Notes: a model not told the origin generated them from the sequence alone. A stretch of DNA of 64,000 bases from Zestosphaera sp. (GCA_038727705.1 JAVYVJ010000001.1:345924-409923), one strand, 5' to 3'. Counted from the stretch's first letter, positions 7,917 through 17,593 are shown. Program-made: numbers and translations.

Positions 7917-8645
7917 TTGAATTTCGAGGAGTTAGTTCTCGCTCTCTCAACATTGATCACGCTCTCATATGCCTCTATATCTGATCTTAGGTATAGGGAA
8001 GTCAAAGAGTATGTGTGGGTTCCGGCGACCGTTATTGCGGTGTCGATTAACTTCCTGTCCGGAAACTATAGACCCCTAGAACTTATGTTAGCATCGATCC
8101 CTGCAGTCTTAGTTCTGGTTTTGGCCGTGCTTGACATGATGGGGGGCGCTGACTTCCTAGCCCTGCTACTCGTGACTCTAGCATACCCCACCGTATACCC
8201 TAAGCCAGTGACCTACCTGACCCTTATCTACTCCCTAGCAATTCCGGTACTGCTTATGTTAGCAAATCTCATACAGGGTCTGAAAAGGCTGAACAACTAC
8301 AAGAGCCTAAGATGCGTTAAGGGGGGCAAGCTGTCATTGCTGATTCTCGGAAAGCCTATGAGGATCCGTGACTTCCTGAATTCTAGATTCACTTACCTCC
8401 TAACCATACCCTCGGAGTCTGACATCACCTTATTCGAGTGCCGTAAAACCTTCACAATGGACGACGCTCATGAAGAGAGGCTTAAGAGTAACCTCAGGGA
8501 ACTCGTGGAGAGGGGTCTTCTAAATCCGGACCAGATCATCTGGGTCACGCCAGGATTACCGCAGATAGTCCTCTATTTACTTGGATACGTAGCAGCGCTA
8601 ATAACGCCGTACGAGGCTATCCTTGGCTTCGTGCGGGGTTTATAA
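7917..8645 (+). CDS. A24-family prepilin/pre-archaellin peptidase
   Basis: Membrane aspartyl protease that removes class III signal peptides from archaellins and pilins. Catalytic aspartates are visible at D23 (ISDLRYREV) and D79 in the GxGD-like motif GGAD, almost the positions of the two in Sulfolobus PibD. Hydrophobic segments lie near residues 5-20, 33-50, 57-73, 80-105 and 110-122. A soluble domain (about 125-210) and a final hydrophobic stretch near 212-240 follow. The TTG start is 6 nt after radA, so the two are probably co-transcribed. No pilin genes are in the window. Confidence 0.85.
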   Translation: MNFEELVLALSTLITLSYASISDLRYREVKEYVWVPATVIAVSINFLSGNYRPLELMLASIPAVLVLVLAVLDMMGGADFLALLLVTLAYPTVYPKPVTYLTLIYSLAIPVLLMLANLIQGLKRLNNYKSLRCVKGGKLSLLILGKPMRIRDFLNSRFTYLLTIPSESDITLFECRKTFTMDDAHEERLKSNLRELVERGLLNPDQIIWVTPGLPQIVLYLLGYVAALITPYEAILGFVRGL

Positions 8646-8787
8646 GGTATGCGTTGCTCAGCGACCTGCAGCCCCCTGGATGCAGGGACGCTCCAAGCCA
8701 GTTGAGGACGGTGGAACCCCCCTAACCCGGTCTTATAATCCCTCTAAGTCTAAGGTTATTTAGTTAGATGGGTGAGGGCTGTCGGGC

Positions 8788-9261
8788 TTGAAGATACTCT
8801 GGGCTCCTTGGAGAATGAGTTACATAACTAAAGCCTTCTCGGAGGAATGCATATTCTGTAAGGCGGTGGGCGGAAACGACGAGGATAACTACGTCATTCT
8901 AAGGTCTAACCATAGCTTGGCAATGCTTAACCTGTTTCCGTACAACACCGCTCACGTGATGATCGCGCCGGTGAGGCATGTAGCGAGGCTCGAACTCCTG
9001 ACTCAGGATGAGGTGTTGGATATGTTCAGCGTGTTCTCTAAGATCGTTGAAGCCATCGACAGGGAATACAGCCCTCAGGGGTATAACATAGGGGTCAATA
9101 TGGGGAGGGTTGCCGGCGCTGGAATTGAATCACACGTACACGTACATGTAGTACCTCGGTGGCTGGGGGACACCAATTTCATGCCAGTAGTCTCAGGGAC
9201 TAAGGTAATGCCTGAGACTCTGAGTACAACCTACTCTAGACTTAAGAGGAGACTTAAGTAG
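8788..9261 (+). CDS. HIT-family nucleotide hydrolase
   Basis: Histidine-triad protein of 157 aa, of the HINT/FHIT type that hydrolyses dinucleotide polyphosphates or nucleoside phosphoramidates. The active-site triad is SHVHVHVVPRW (H116, H118, H120). A zinc-type CxxC (CIFC at 21-24) is near the N-terminus, and NLFPYNTAHVMIAPVRH is the conserved substrate-binding region. Upstream there is a TATA-like TTATAAT near 8732-8739. The physiological substrate cannot be read from sequence. The TTG start matches the typical N-terminus (KILWAPWRM). Confidence 0.9.
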   Translation: MKILWAPWRMSYITKAFSEECIFCKAVGGNDEDNYVILRSNHSLAMLNLFPYNTAHVMIAPVRHVARLELLTQDEVLDMFSVFSKIVEAIDREYSPQGYNIGVNMGRVAGAGIESHVHVHVVPRWLGDTNFMPVVSGTKVMPETLSTTYSRLKRRLK

Positions 9262-9372
9262 TTCCTTTCGTGCTGTTGCCGACCCTCGAGAAGTAGGGCT
9301 TTTCGATTGTAAAAAATATTTAATTATGACGGCAAAAATATTTAGTAGAACCCACCATAGGCTGGTGTCGCA

Positions 9373-10347
9373 GTGATGCACGCGTCATTCAGGAGTGAGA
9401 AGTACGTGTTGATAGCGCTCGGCGGTAATGCCTTCCAGTCTAAAGGTGACAAAGGAACTCCCGAGGATTACTGGAAGAACGCCTATAGAGCGGCTGAGAC
9501 TGTGGTAAGGATAGTTAAGGAGGGCTATAGAGTAGTCGTCACTCACGGCAATGGCCCTCAAGTAGGTATTATAATGGAGTGGATGGAGAGATCTAAAGAC
9601 GAGATACCTCCTTTAACCATGGACATAGCCGGAGCGATGTCGCAGGGTTGGTTGGGCTATCTGTTGACTCAGTCTATAAACAACCTCCTCAATAAGGAGG
9701 GGATTAAGGACTCGGTTAAAGGGGTAATCTCGATAATCAACCAAGTTGAGGTGAGAAGAGACGATCCAGCTTGGAGCAATCCAACTAAGTACGTCGGTAG
9801 CTGGTACACTGAGGAGGAGGCCAGGAGGCTGGCTATTGAGAAAGGGTGGGTCTTCAAGCCTGACCCTAGAGGAGGTTATAGGAGGGTGGTCCCGTCACCG
9901 GATCCCTACAATAACGTGGAGGTCAGTGCAATCAAGAAGCTGGTGGATGAGGGGTGGATAGTGGTGGCTTCAGGTGGTGGTGGAATACCTGTTGTAAGGA
10001 ATGCTGACGGAACTATGCAGGGTGTTGAGGCGGTGATTGATAAAGATCTAGCCGGTGAGGTCCTCGCCACGGCTTTGGGTGTCGGCGCCTTCGTAATCCT
10101 AACAGACGTTGATGGAATCTATTTGAACTTCGGCAAGCCTAACCAAAGGAAGCTGGACATGGTCACGGTTTCTGAGTTAGAGAAGTATTACGGTGAGGGT
10201 CACTTCGCTCCTGGATCCATGGGACCTAAGGTGTTGGCTGTGCTCAGGTTTGTGAGGAGGGGTGGAAGAAGGGCTGCCATAGGTCACCTCTATAAGGGTT
10301 ATGATGTAGTCAAGGGCGTTTCAGGCACTACAGTTCTATCGGACTAG
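9373..10347 (+). CDS. arcC: Carbamate kinase
   Basis: Amino-acid-kinase-fold enzyme interconverting ATP plus carbamate and ADP plus carbamoyl phosphate. Motifs: ALGGNAF near residues 15-21, THGNGPQVG near 56-64, ASGGGGIPV near 200-208, and DKDLAGEVLATALG, which is diagnostic for carbamate kinase over acetylglutamate or uridylate kinases. Length is normal (324 aa). The start is GTG at 9373 or ATG at 9376 after GGTG at 9363-9366; the N-terminal extension is short. It is monocistronic in this window, so whether it serves arginine fermentation or carbamoyl-phosphate synthesis is not shown. Confidence 0.95.
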   Translation: MMHASFRSEKYVLIALGGNAFQSKGDKGTPEDYWKNAYRAAETVVRIVKEGYRVVVTHGNGPQVGIIMEWMERSKDEIPPLTMDIAGAMSQGWLGYLLTQSINNLLNKEGIKDSVKGVISIINQVEVRRDDPAWSNPTKYVGSWYTEEEARRLAIEKGWVFKPDPRGGYRRVVPSPDPYNNVEVSAIKKLVDEGWIVVASGGGGIPVVRNADGTMQGVEAVIDKDLAGEVLATALGVGAFVILTDVDGIYLNFGKPNQRKLDMVTVSELEKYYGEGHFAPGSMGPKVLAVLRFVRRGGRRAAIGHLYKGYDVVKGVSGTTVLSD

Positions 10348-10440
10348 TGAATCTGCACCCCACCTTGACCAGGCGTACCTTATAATGATTCCGTTTTTAT
10401 CTTTGTATTCAGTATTAGTTTTTAGGCGGGGTTTAGGCGG

Positions 10441-11454
10441 TTGAATGTCGACATCGCAGTTGCAGAGTCGATGCTGAGGATAAACAATCACGGAGGTATA
10501 GTGATTGACGGGTCTTTAGTGATTGACGGTCATGAGAGCTCTTGTGAGAGGGTCGTGACGCATATACACAGCGACCATACCGTGAGGTTATCGGATTCGC
10601 TACGTCGCAGGCAGAGGCTCATAGGAACGCCGCTTACCCTCGAATGGATTTCAATTATGAACAGCTTTGCGGATCCCACACTTCACAATCCGCTTGACTA
10701 CGGGCAGAGGTATAGGTTAGGCAAGCTTAGGATCACGCTCAAGAAAGCTGTCCACATACCTGGGACAGCACAGGTCCTGGTAGAGCACGAGGATGGGATT
10801 ACCATAGGATATACTAGTGACTTCAAGAAAGTAGGTTGGGGAACCGAGGTCCTTCAGCCCGACATACTGATCATGGATGCAGTCTACGGACATCCCTCCT
10901 ATGTTAGAGAGTTCGATGACTTCATAGAGACCGTGCTGGCGGATTTAGTTAATGAGCTGCTCAGCAGGGGTCCTGTGCATGTGTATGCATACTACGGTAA
11001 GGTCCAGGAGGTGATGCAGGTGTTGCGTGAACGTGGGGTTATAGCGCCCTTCATACTCAATCACAAACAGTACACACTAACTAGGACTGCGGAAAGGCAT
11101 GGGATGCGGTTTGGTGATTATTTCCACATAGACTCGCGAGAGGGGGGTGAGGTACTTAAAGACGGTTGGTACGTGTATTTGACCCACTCAACCAGTTACT
11201 CAAAACTTAAAGGCAATGCTAAGGCAAGCCACGTAATGCTCAGTGGCTGGGAGTTCACACGTCCGTATAGAAGGATAGATGACACCAACTTCTTAGTAGC
11301 GTTCAGCGACCACTCGGACTTCAGAGGTCTTGTTGAGTATGTTGAAAACTCTAAACCGAAGGTGTTAATAGTAAACAGCGCGAGAAGTTCGCAGGGCAGG
11401 GTCTTCGCAGATTACGTAGCTTCGAAACTGGGTATAAAGGCAATCCTGCTTTAG
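10441..11454 (+). CDS. Metallo-beta-lactamase-fold hydrolase, RNA-processing exonuclease-like
   Basis: MBL-superfamily protein of 337 aa with the zinc motif THIHSDH (H41, H43, D45, H46), later ligands in VHIPGTAQ and TSDFKKVGWG, and the C-terminal LVAFSDHSDF histidine typical of the beta-CASP/COG1236 group of 3'-end processing-like proteins. The beta-CASP region is abbreviated compared with CPSF73 homologues, so a DNA- or RNA-nuclease role is an inference from family resemblance. The start is TTG at 10441. An AT-rich promoter-like stretch (GTTTTTATC) lies about 45 bp upstream. Confidence 0.75.
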   Translation: MNVDIAVAESMLRINNHGGIVIDGSLVIDGHESSCERVVTHIHSDHTVRLSDSLRRRQRLIGTPLTLEWISIMNSFADPTLHNPLDYGQRYRLGKLRITLKKAVHIPGTAQVLVEHEDGITIGYTSDFKKVGWGTEVLQPDILIMDAVYGHPSYVREFDDFIETVLADLVNELLSRGPVHVYAYYGKVQEVMQVLRERGVIAPFILNHKQYTLTRTAERHGMRFGDYFHIDSREGGEVLKDGWYVYLTHSTSYSKLKGNAKASHVMLSGWEFTRPYRRIDDTNFLVAFSDHSDFRGLVEYVENSKPKVLIVNSARSSQGRVFADYVASKLGIKAILL

Positions 11455-11478
11455 GAAGAGGGCGTCCCCGGTTTACTG

Positions 11479-12477
11479 TTACTCACTGGATTCCTCTTCC
11501 CCCAATATTGAAGGACTTACACCTACCTCCCTTAACTCGGCCCCGTATTCTTCAACCAGTATCAACAGTGCAGCTTGAGGAGGCATTACCCCCTTCTCCG
11601 TTATTATTGCATCTATGTACTCCGGCGGGGTTACGTCGAAGACGGGGTTAAGCACCCTAACATTCTTATTATCGTTTAGCCAAGCTTCATCGACTATCTC
11701 CCTTGGGTCCCTGACCTCTATAGGCACTAGCTCGCCTAACAACGTGTAGGGGCTGAATTTAAATGTTTCTGTGGCGACGTAGAACCTGACCCTAGCTTCC
11801 TTGGCTGCTAGCGCTACTAATGAAGTCCCTATCTTATTAACTACCGCCCCGTTCGCAACCACGGTATCGGCACCGACCACCACCTTATCCACTCTCTTCA
11901 TGTAGTACCTTACTCCGGAGTCGGGTATCAGTATCACGTCAAGACCCTCATCCGCCAGGATCTTAGCGGTGATGAGTCCTTGAAGGGCAGGTCGCGTCTC
12001 CTTAACGTAGACCCTACTGACCCTCCCCATTTTATGGGCAGTGGCTATTAGTGACGTGGCTACAGTGCTGTGGCAGTGCGTCATTATAGTGTCGCCGTTC
12101 TCGATTCTTTTGGCGCCTAAGTCGCTTATTATCTTAACGGCTTCATTCGCGTATCTGATGAATTCCTCAGCAGCCGATATAACTATCTCCTTACCTTCCT
12201 CAATGGATGTAGGGCGACCTCTTCTAAGCCTGCTCATCACGTACGACACAGCGTTGGGCAGTGAGACCGCGGTTGGCCTGGCACTCCTTAAATAGGAACC
12301 TACGTACTCCATGTAACGAAGGAATTCGTTCACATCCGACCCTTTAAAGCATTCTGCTGCGTCCTTCAGCGCGCTTGCCGCGTACTTAGCTATCCTACCG
12401 GCTCCCCTTACGGCCATCGTTCTTATACCCTCACGAACCTCCACCACATATTTAGACAACTCGTACTCTCTGGTCAC
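11479..12477 (-). CDS. Ribose-1,5-bisphosphate isomerase (eIF2B-like family)
   Basis: Converts ribose 1,5-bisphosphate to ribulose 1,5-bisphosphate in the archaeal AMP/nucleoside pentose-bisphosphate pathway upstream of form III RuBisCO. The catalytic pair is present: Cys in MTHCHSTV (C135) and Asp in VVGADTV (D204), matching the Cys133/Asp202 pair reported for the Thermococcus enzyme. The FDVTPPEYIDAIITEKG signature is near the C-terminus. The start overlaps the upstream aIF2B-like paralogue by 4 nt. The segment at 11588-11642 is identical to one in that paralogue. Neither RuBisCO nor AMP phosphorylase is in the window. Confidence 0.88.
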   Translation of the reverse strand: MTREYELSKYVVEVREGIRTMAVRGAGRIAKYAASALKDAAECFKGSDVNEFLRYMEYVGSYLRSARPTAVSLPNAVSYVMSRLRRGRPTSIEEGKEIVISAAEEFIRYANEAVKIISDLGAKRIENGDTIMTHCHSTVATSLIATAHKMGRVSRVYVKETRPALQGLITAKILADEGLDVILIPDSGVRYYMKRVDKVVVGADTVVANGAVVNKIGTSLVALAAKEARVRFYVATETFKFSPYTLLGELVPIEVRDPREIVDEAWLNDNKNVRVLNPVFDVTPPEYIDAIITEKGVMPPQAALLILVEEYGAELREVGVSPSILGEEESSE

Positions 12478-13532
12478 AACCTGCCCACCTCCTCCAACAA
12501 ATCCCCCAAAGACCTGACTTTAGGAGGCCAGCCGTATGTCATCATTATTAACATGGGTATCGCCTGGGGGGCTAGGACCCCCTTCTCCGTTATTATTGCA
12601 TCTATGTACTCCGGCGGGGTTACGTCGAAGAGCGGGGTGTCTACAGTAACTCTGCCAGCAAGTTCCGCGATCCTATCTTCAGGTATGATTAGCTCCGGAT
12701 TCCTCAGAACAGCCTGCTCAACCAGCTCCCCGAATACGGTCTCGAACGAGAACTTGTAGAGTCCTGCCAGGACGAAGAGGCGTGCTCTGGCTTCTTTCGC
12801 AGCCAACGCTACAGCCGAGGTTCCAATTTTGCTCACCACCGCTCCGTTAATAGCTATTGCGTCCGCACCGACTAGGACTTTACGAACATACTTCATGACG
12901 TACCTGACGGCCGAGTCCACTATGAGCGTCGTGTCGATTCCTAGCTTACTTACCATGCTGGCTGTCGTCTTGCCCTCGCCGACAGGCCTTGACTCGGTTA
13001 CGTAGACGTTGAAGCTAACCCCCCTCTCAAGAGCTTTTTCAAGGGTCCTCATAACGGTTGTGCTGTAGGAGTGAGTTAATATGGTGTCACCGCTCTCAAT
13101 TCTTTTAGAGCCTATTTCGGCAATCGCTTCTCTCACCTGATTCAAGCTATTGACCAGTTGATCTACCAGTGTTGGGGTCTCGTCGATAGCTCTCTTTAAC
13201 CCTCCCTCACTTGCCACGGTTAGGAACTTCTCGAGATACATGCGGATTAGATTCTCTAGGACCTGCGACGAGGGTCTTGAGGCAATTATCAATGGAATGC
13301 ATTCCCTGAGGAAATCCCTGAACTCCTTGCTGCACTCGCCTGAGGCATTCTTTATTAACTCTAAAGCGTTCAAGGCAGCCTCAGTTGAGCCTAAAATAAC
13401 ACCGTTTCTTAGCCCGATCAGAAGTGCATTAAGTCTATGTCTGATGGGATTGCAAACAAGTTCCTCCATCCCTTCAAACCCCTGCCTTTGGTCTAGAAAC
13501 GTTTCAGAGGCTAATATGCCTTTCCTCAACAC
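12474..13532 (-). CDS. aIF2B/eIF2B-alpha-like protein without the isomerase cysteine
   Basis: Tandem paralogue of the neighbouring ribose-1,5-bisphosphate isomerase, sharing GSKRIESGDTILTHSYSTT, VLVGADAIAINGAV and the C-terminal FDVTPPEYIDAIITEKG block. The catalytic Cys is replaced by Ser (about S155), while the GADxI aspartate is kept. It is therefore unlikely to be an isomerase of the same type and may be the aIF2B-alpha-like regulatory form. The frame is open from 13532, overlapping the PfkB gene by 29 nt. ATG at 13469 (MEELVCNPIRHRL) gives a start clear of that overlap and is plausible. It is probably in the same operon as the isomerase, kinase and IleRS. Confidence 0.8.
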   Translation of the reverse strand: MLRKGILASETFLDQRQGFEGMEELVCNPIRHRLNALLIGLRNGVILGSTEAALNALELIKNASGECSKEFRDFLRECIPLIIASRPSSQVLENLIRMYLEKFLTVASEGGLKRAIDETPTLVDQLVNSLNQVREAIAEIGSKRIESGDTILTHSYSTTVMRTLEKALERGVSFNVYVTESRPVGEGKTTASMVSKLGIDTTLIVDSAVRYVMKYVRKVLVGADAIAINGAVVSKIGTSAVALAAKEARARLFVLAGLYKFSFETVFGELVEQAVLRNPELIIPEDRIAELAGRVTVDTPLFDVTPPEYIDAIITEKGVLAPQAIPMLIMMTYGWPPKVRSLGDLLEEVGRL

Positions 13533-14484
13533 TCACTATCTTAACACATTCCGCGTGAAGATCCTCAAGCTCTTCTTTTGATGGCGCGCCGCGTGGATCC
13601 TCTTTAGAAGCCTTTATGGTGGAAGCGCATGAAGCGTAAGTCATCGCCGTAACATCCTCGAACCCGCATAGCTTGTAGGCAGTGAAAACCCCTGTGTACG
13701 TATCACCGCAACCAGATGTTGACACTAACTTAAGTCCGAGAGCCTGCGGGTCCACTGAAGCCACATGGGTTAAAGTACCGAGGCTTAAGTCAACTAAGTA
13801 GGACCCCCTCACACCTGACTTAATCACTAGTTTAGGTCTGCGTGTGTGCCTTGCTAACTTATCAAGAGCTCCTAAAACGTTATTAGCGCCCGTCATCATC
13901 AGGAGCTCCCACTCATTTGGCATGAGGTAATCGACGTGCATCATCACAGGACTTAACTCACGCAACCCGCCAGCGGCGAGCATGCCTGGATCCCAGAAGA
14001 CCTTCTTAGAGCGGCGTGATGCCTCACCAACTAGAAATCTAGCCACGTTTAATGGTGGGTTCATGACCAACAAACCTTCAAAATCCTCACCAACTGTGGC
14101 GAGGGCATTGCTGGCGTGCTCCACCTGAAGGAACTCGTTAGCACCGTAGTAGCTATAAACCGCAGTATCGCCGTCCGGGCTGACGGCCACGAAGGACTGC
14201 CCTGAAGGAGTCCTTGAAATCTTGACGACGTGGTTCGTTATAACACCATGTCTCTCTAAGTCGTTGAGTTGAAGGCGTCCTATTTCATCATCTCCCACAG
14301 CCCCTAAAAAGGCTACCTTACCAGGACCCAATATCTTAGCTGCGCTGACGGCTGCGTTGCCTCCGGACCCACCTAGAAATGTCTTCAGCCTATTAACACG
14401 GGTTTTGGGAGGTGCGAATCTTTCGACGAAGAGCATTACGTCATAGTTCAGCGACCCAACTACCAGTAGCTTCACATCACGCAT
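13504..14484 (-). CDS. PfkB-family carbohydrate or nucleoside kinase
   Basis: Ribokinase-fold kinase of 326 aa. The N-terminal PfkB signature (FLGGSGGNAAVSAAKILG, about residues 36-53) and the C-terminal signature STSGCGDTYTG, with the catalytic Asp near 260, are clear. The usual anion-hole GAGD reads GCGD. It sits just upstream of the aIF2B-like and ribose-1,5-bisphosphate isomerase genes. By analogy with the nucleoside-degradation pathway in Thermococcales, where a PfkB enzyme phosphorylates ribose 1-phosphate, that substrate is a reasonable guess. Cytidine or ribose are alternatives. It overlaps the ileS stop by 13 nt. Confidence 0.85.
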   Translation of the reverse strand: MRDVKLLVVGSLNYDVMLFVERFAPPKTRVNRLKTFLGGSGGNAAVSAAKILGPGKVAFLGAVGDDEIGRLQLNDLERHGVITNHVVKISRTPSGQSFVAVSPDGDTAVYSYYGANEFLQVEHASNALATVGEDFEGLLVMNPPLNVARFLVGEASRRSKKVFWDPGMLAAGGLRELSPVMMHVDYLMPNEWELLMMTGANNVLGALDKLARHTRRPKLVIKSGVRGSYLVDLSLGTLTHVASVDPQALGLKLVSTSGCGDTYTGVFTAYKLCGFEDVTAMTYASCASTIKASKEDPRGAPSKEELEDLHAECVKIVSVEERHISL

Positions 14485-17462
14485 TTCCTTATCCCGATTC
14501 TTATCTTCATTCCCTCAATATCCCACTCGGTGACGCTCATGTCACTACTTATGGTTTCGAAGATGTTTCTAGCCCTGACCTCCCTCGCTATATAATCTTT
14601 CATAGCGTTTAACGCCTCCTTAAGTTCCGGCTCTTCAGTCTCAATTCCAACATCTATGAATTCATCCACGACCAGGTTCGCTCTATTACGCATTACCTGA
14701 ACCCTTCTAATCACCTCTCTTGAGAGGGCCTCGTTAAGCAAGTCCTTATCGAGTTTCCTGGGCATGCACACGAGGAATGAGTCCGTCTTTAAAGTGGAGT
14801 ACGTGTCGCTCTCGTTACACTCACTTGGTAACTGATCGGTGAGGACTACTTCCTTAGCGTTACTGAGGAACTTCAGGGACTCCTCCAACCCTGACAACCT
14901 CCTCAACGTCGCGGATTCCGCGGAGATATACACGACCCTTACAGGCCACCTCAGCTTGAGCTCTAAATTATTTCTCAACGCAGCCGCAGCGCTGAAAACC
15001 TCGAAAACCTTGTCAAACCCCTCCTCTAAGTCAGGTCTTATGAACTTCTCGTCGACGCCCTCTAAAACGCTTAGGTGCACGCTCTCCTCAAGAGCAGCGT
15101 CATAATATCTGAAGAACCTCTGCCAAAGCACCTCCGCTAGGTGGGGTGTTGCTGGAGCCAACATCTTCAGAGCCCTCCTCAGGACATAGTAGAGGACGGA
15201 GTACGCTGTGAACCTGTCAACGCTCTCCTCCTCCCACACCCTCCTTCTTATCAGTCTCAGATACCTGTGGCTTAGATCCTCGACAAAGAAGTCAATGACG
15301 TCCCTAACGGCTAGGTGTATGTTGTAACTGCTTAACTCGCTCAAGTAGTTCTTCATCACAGTATTGACCCTGGAGAGAATCCAGAGGTCCTCAGGCCTTG
15401 CGTTGGATATCAGCTCCTCCACCTTGTGGGTTTCTGGGTTGAACTTGTCTAGTGACATGTAGGTGTGAGCGAACCTAAACACATTCCAAATTATGTTCAT
15501 CGATGTGAGAACATTCCTGATTTCATCCTCGTTATATATGAAGGGATCTCCAGGGGGGTACGTGCTGAGAATGTAGAGCCTTAAAACATCAGCACCGTGC
15601 TTCCTGAGAGCCTCCTCAGCGTAAACGACGTTTCCCAGATGTTTAGACATCTTACGTCCATACTTGTCAAGAATCAAGCCTTGAATGAGTATGTTCTTGT
15701 ACGGCGCTCTCCCAGTAAGTATGACTGAAGTTACGAGGAGTGAGTAGAACCAACCCCTGGTTTGATCGACCCCCTCCGTTATGAAATCGTAAGGGAACAG
15801 CTTGCTGAACAATTCAGCATTCCTGAAACCGTCGACTCCTGCACCCCACGCTACACCGCTGTCTATCCACACGTCCACTACAAAGGGCTCCCTAACCCAT
15901 TCACCACACTCCTCCGTTCTGATCTGCACCCTGTCTATCCAGGGTCGGTGCACGAGCTCAAAGTCGTTTAGCCCTTCAGCGTCGACGGCTAAGCCCCTTA
16001 ACTCGCTCAAACTACCAACAACCAGTACCTTGTTCAGATCGTCCCTGCACCTCCATATCGGAAGCGGCGTCCCCCATATACGGGACCTTGATAGAGTCCA
16101 GTCTTTCGCATTAGCCACCCAATTAGTGAACCGGTCCTTCAGCTTAGGTGGGTACATATTGACTTTCTCAAGCTCGTTCATTAACCTCTCCCTCATATCT
16201 GTTATCTTGATGAACCACTGCCTATCCGCTCTGTAGATTAATGGGTTGTGGCATCTCCAGCAGTGAGGGTATGCGTGCCTTATAGTGCCTGAGTGGAGAA
16301 GTAGCCCCTTGGACTTCAGAACCTCAACCACCTTCTTTGATGCATCATCCACGTGGAGATCGCTAAAGACTCCGCCGTCTTCGTTAAAGACCCCATTGAT
16401 CCCTACACTACTCGTTATTGGGAGTCCGTTTCTAGATCCTAACTCGAAATCTTCGGGTCCGTGACCAGGTGCTATGTGGACAAGTCCAGTCCCTTCATTC
16501 AGAGAGACGAACTCCCCGGTCAGTACCTTATGAGCGTTACTGTGAGCTCTGTGTATCGGAACTTCATCAACTAATGGATGTTCGTACTCCAAACCGGCGA
16601 GCCCGCGTCCTACCACCTTCTCGACACACTCGCCCCTCAAGCCAGTCAGCGTGGCCACTTCATCCACTCTAGACTCTGCCACCCACCAGTATTCGTTTCC
16701 GACCCTCAGTTTGCAGTACACTCCGTCAGGATTGGCTGCGACAGCCTCGTTGTCAATTAAGGTCCACGGTGTCGTAGTCCATATGAGCAAGTACGTGTTC
16801 CCCGCACCCGCAACCTTAAACTTGACTATGATTGAGGGGGAAGTTCTCTCTTCATAACCTAAATCAACTTCAGCGTCGCTAAGCACTGTCTCACATCTGG
16901 GGCAGAATGGCAGCACCCTGAAACCTTCATAAAGAAGTCCCTCCTGATACGCCTTCTTAACTAAGCGCCACACATATTCCACGTAGTGCGGTTCCCTGGT
17001 TTCATACGCGTTCTCGAGGTCAAGCCATAGGGCTATGTCACGCGTTGCGTATGACTCCCAGAATCTCAGATAGTAGTCGACCAGCTCGTTACACTTCCTT
17101 ATGAAATCCTCCATAGATATCCTGGTGCCTATCTCCTTCTTATGTTTTATCCCCAACTTCTTCTCGGTCTCGACCTCCACCGGCAACCCCTGCTCATCCC
17201 AGCCCCCCTGCGCCCAAACGTTATAGCCTCTGAGCCTCATTAACTTGAGGACGAAGTCCTTGTATATCCTCCCTCTCAGGTGTCCTATATGCGGGACGCC
17301 GTTTGCCGTAGGAGGTCCTTCAAGGAAGGAGAAGACAGGTCTTCCGTCACTCCACGATCTCCACTTACTAGGTATGCTGTGGGACTCCCAGAATCTCTTA
17401 GCTTCCTTCTCTACTTCACTTAACCTCATACGTCCCAAATCAATACTGGACACCGACATCAC
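14472..17462 (-). CDS. ileS: Isoleucyl-tRNA synthetase
   Basis: Class Ia synthetase charging tRNA-Ile. The HIGH box is PHIGHLRG (about residues 57-64), and the KMSKS box is YGRKMSKHLGNV (about 600). Zinc cysteines are visible in PFCPRCETVLSDAEVDLG and YPHCWRCHNPLIYR. The CP1 editing region carries LIWTTTPWTLIDNEA and NEGTGLVHIAPGHGPEDFE. The tail is the long-form anticodon-binding and C-terminal region of eukaryotic/archaeal-type IleRS. GTG at 17453, after GGTGA, is an equally good start. It is the first gene of a four-gene minus-strand operon with PfkB, aIF2B-like and R15P isomerase. Confidence 0.97.
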   Translation of the reverse strand: MMSVSSIDLGRMRLSEVEKEAKRFWESHSIPSKWRSWSDGRPVFSFLEGPPTANGVPHIGHLRGRIYKDFVLKLMRLRGYNVWAQGGWDEQGLPVEVETEKKLGIKHKKEIGTRISMEDFIRKCNELVDYYLRFWESYATRDIALWLDLENAYETREPHYVEYVWRLVKKAYQEGLLYEGFRVLPFCPRCETVLSDAEVDLGYEERTSPSIIVKFKVAGAGNTYLLIWTTTPWTLIDNEAVAANPDGVYCKLRVGNEYWWVAESRVDEVATLTGLRGECVEKVVGRGLAGLEYEHPLVDEVPIHRAHSNAHKVLTGEFVSLNEGTGLVHIAPGHGPEDFELGSRNGLPITSSVGINGVFNEDGGVFSDLHVDDASKKVVEVLKSKGLLLHSGTIRHAYPHCWRCHNPLIYRADRQWFIKITDMRERLMNELEKVNMYPPKLKDRFTNWVANAKDWTLSRSRIWGTPLPIWRCRDDLNKVLVVGSLSELRGLAVDAEGLNDFELVHRPWIDRVQIRTEECGEWVREPFVVDVWIDSGVAWGAGVDGFRNAELFSKLFPYDFITEGVDQTRGWFYSLLVTSVILTGRAPYKNILIQGLILDKYGRKMSKHLGNVVYAEEALRKHGADVLRLYILSTYPPGDPFIYNEDEIRNVLTSMNIIWNVFRFAHTYMSLDKFNPETHKVEELISNARPEDLWILSRVNTVMKNYLSELSSYNIHLAVRDVIDFFVEDLSHRYLRLIRRRVWEEESVDRFTAYSVLYYVLRRALKMLAPATPHLAEVLWQRFFRYYDAALEESVHLSVLEGVDEKFIRPDLEEGFDKVFEVFSAAAALRNNLELKLRWPVRVVYISAESATLRRLSGLEESLKFLSNAKEVVLTDQLPSECNESDTYSTLKTDSFLVCMPRKLDKDLLNEALSREVIRRVQVMRNRANLVVDEFIDVGIETEEPELKEALNAMKDYIAREVRARNIFETISSDMSVTEWDIEGMKIRIGIRKCVM

Positions 17463-17593
17463 CTACATTCTAGATTCTAATAAACTTTACTGTTTTAAGC
17501 AGTTCAGCCGGTGGGGAGATTGTGGCGCAGCTTTCGGACGTAAATTAAGTTTTTATTCCTGCTCGTTGTAAAATAATGTTTCGGGGTGCTTTA

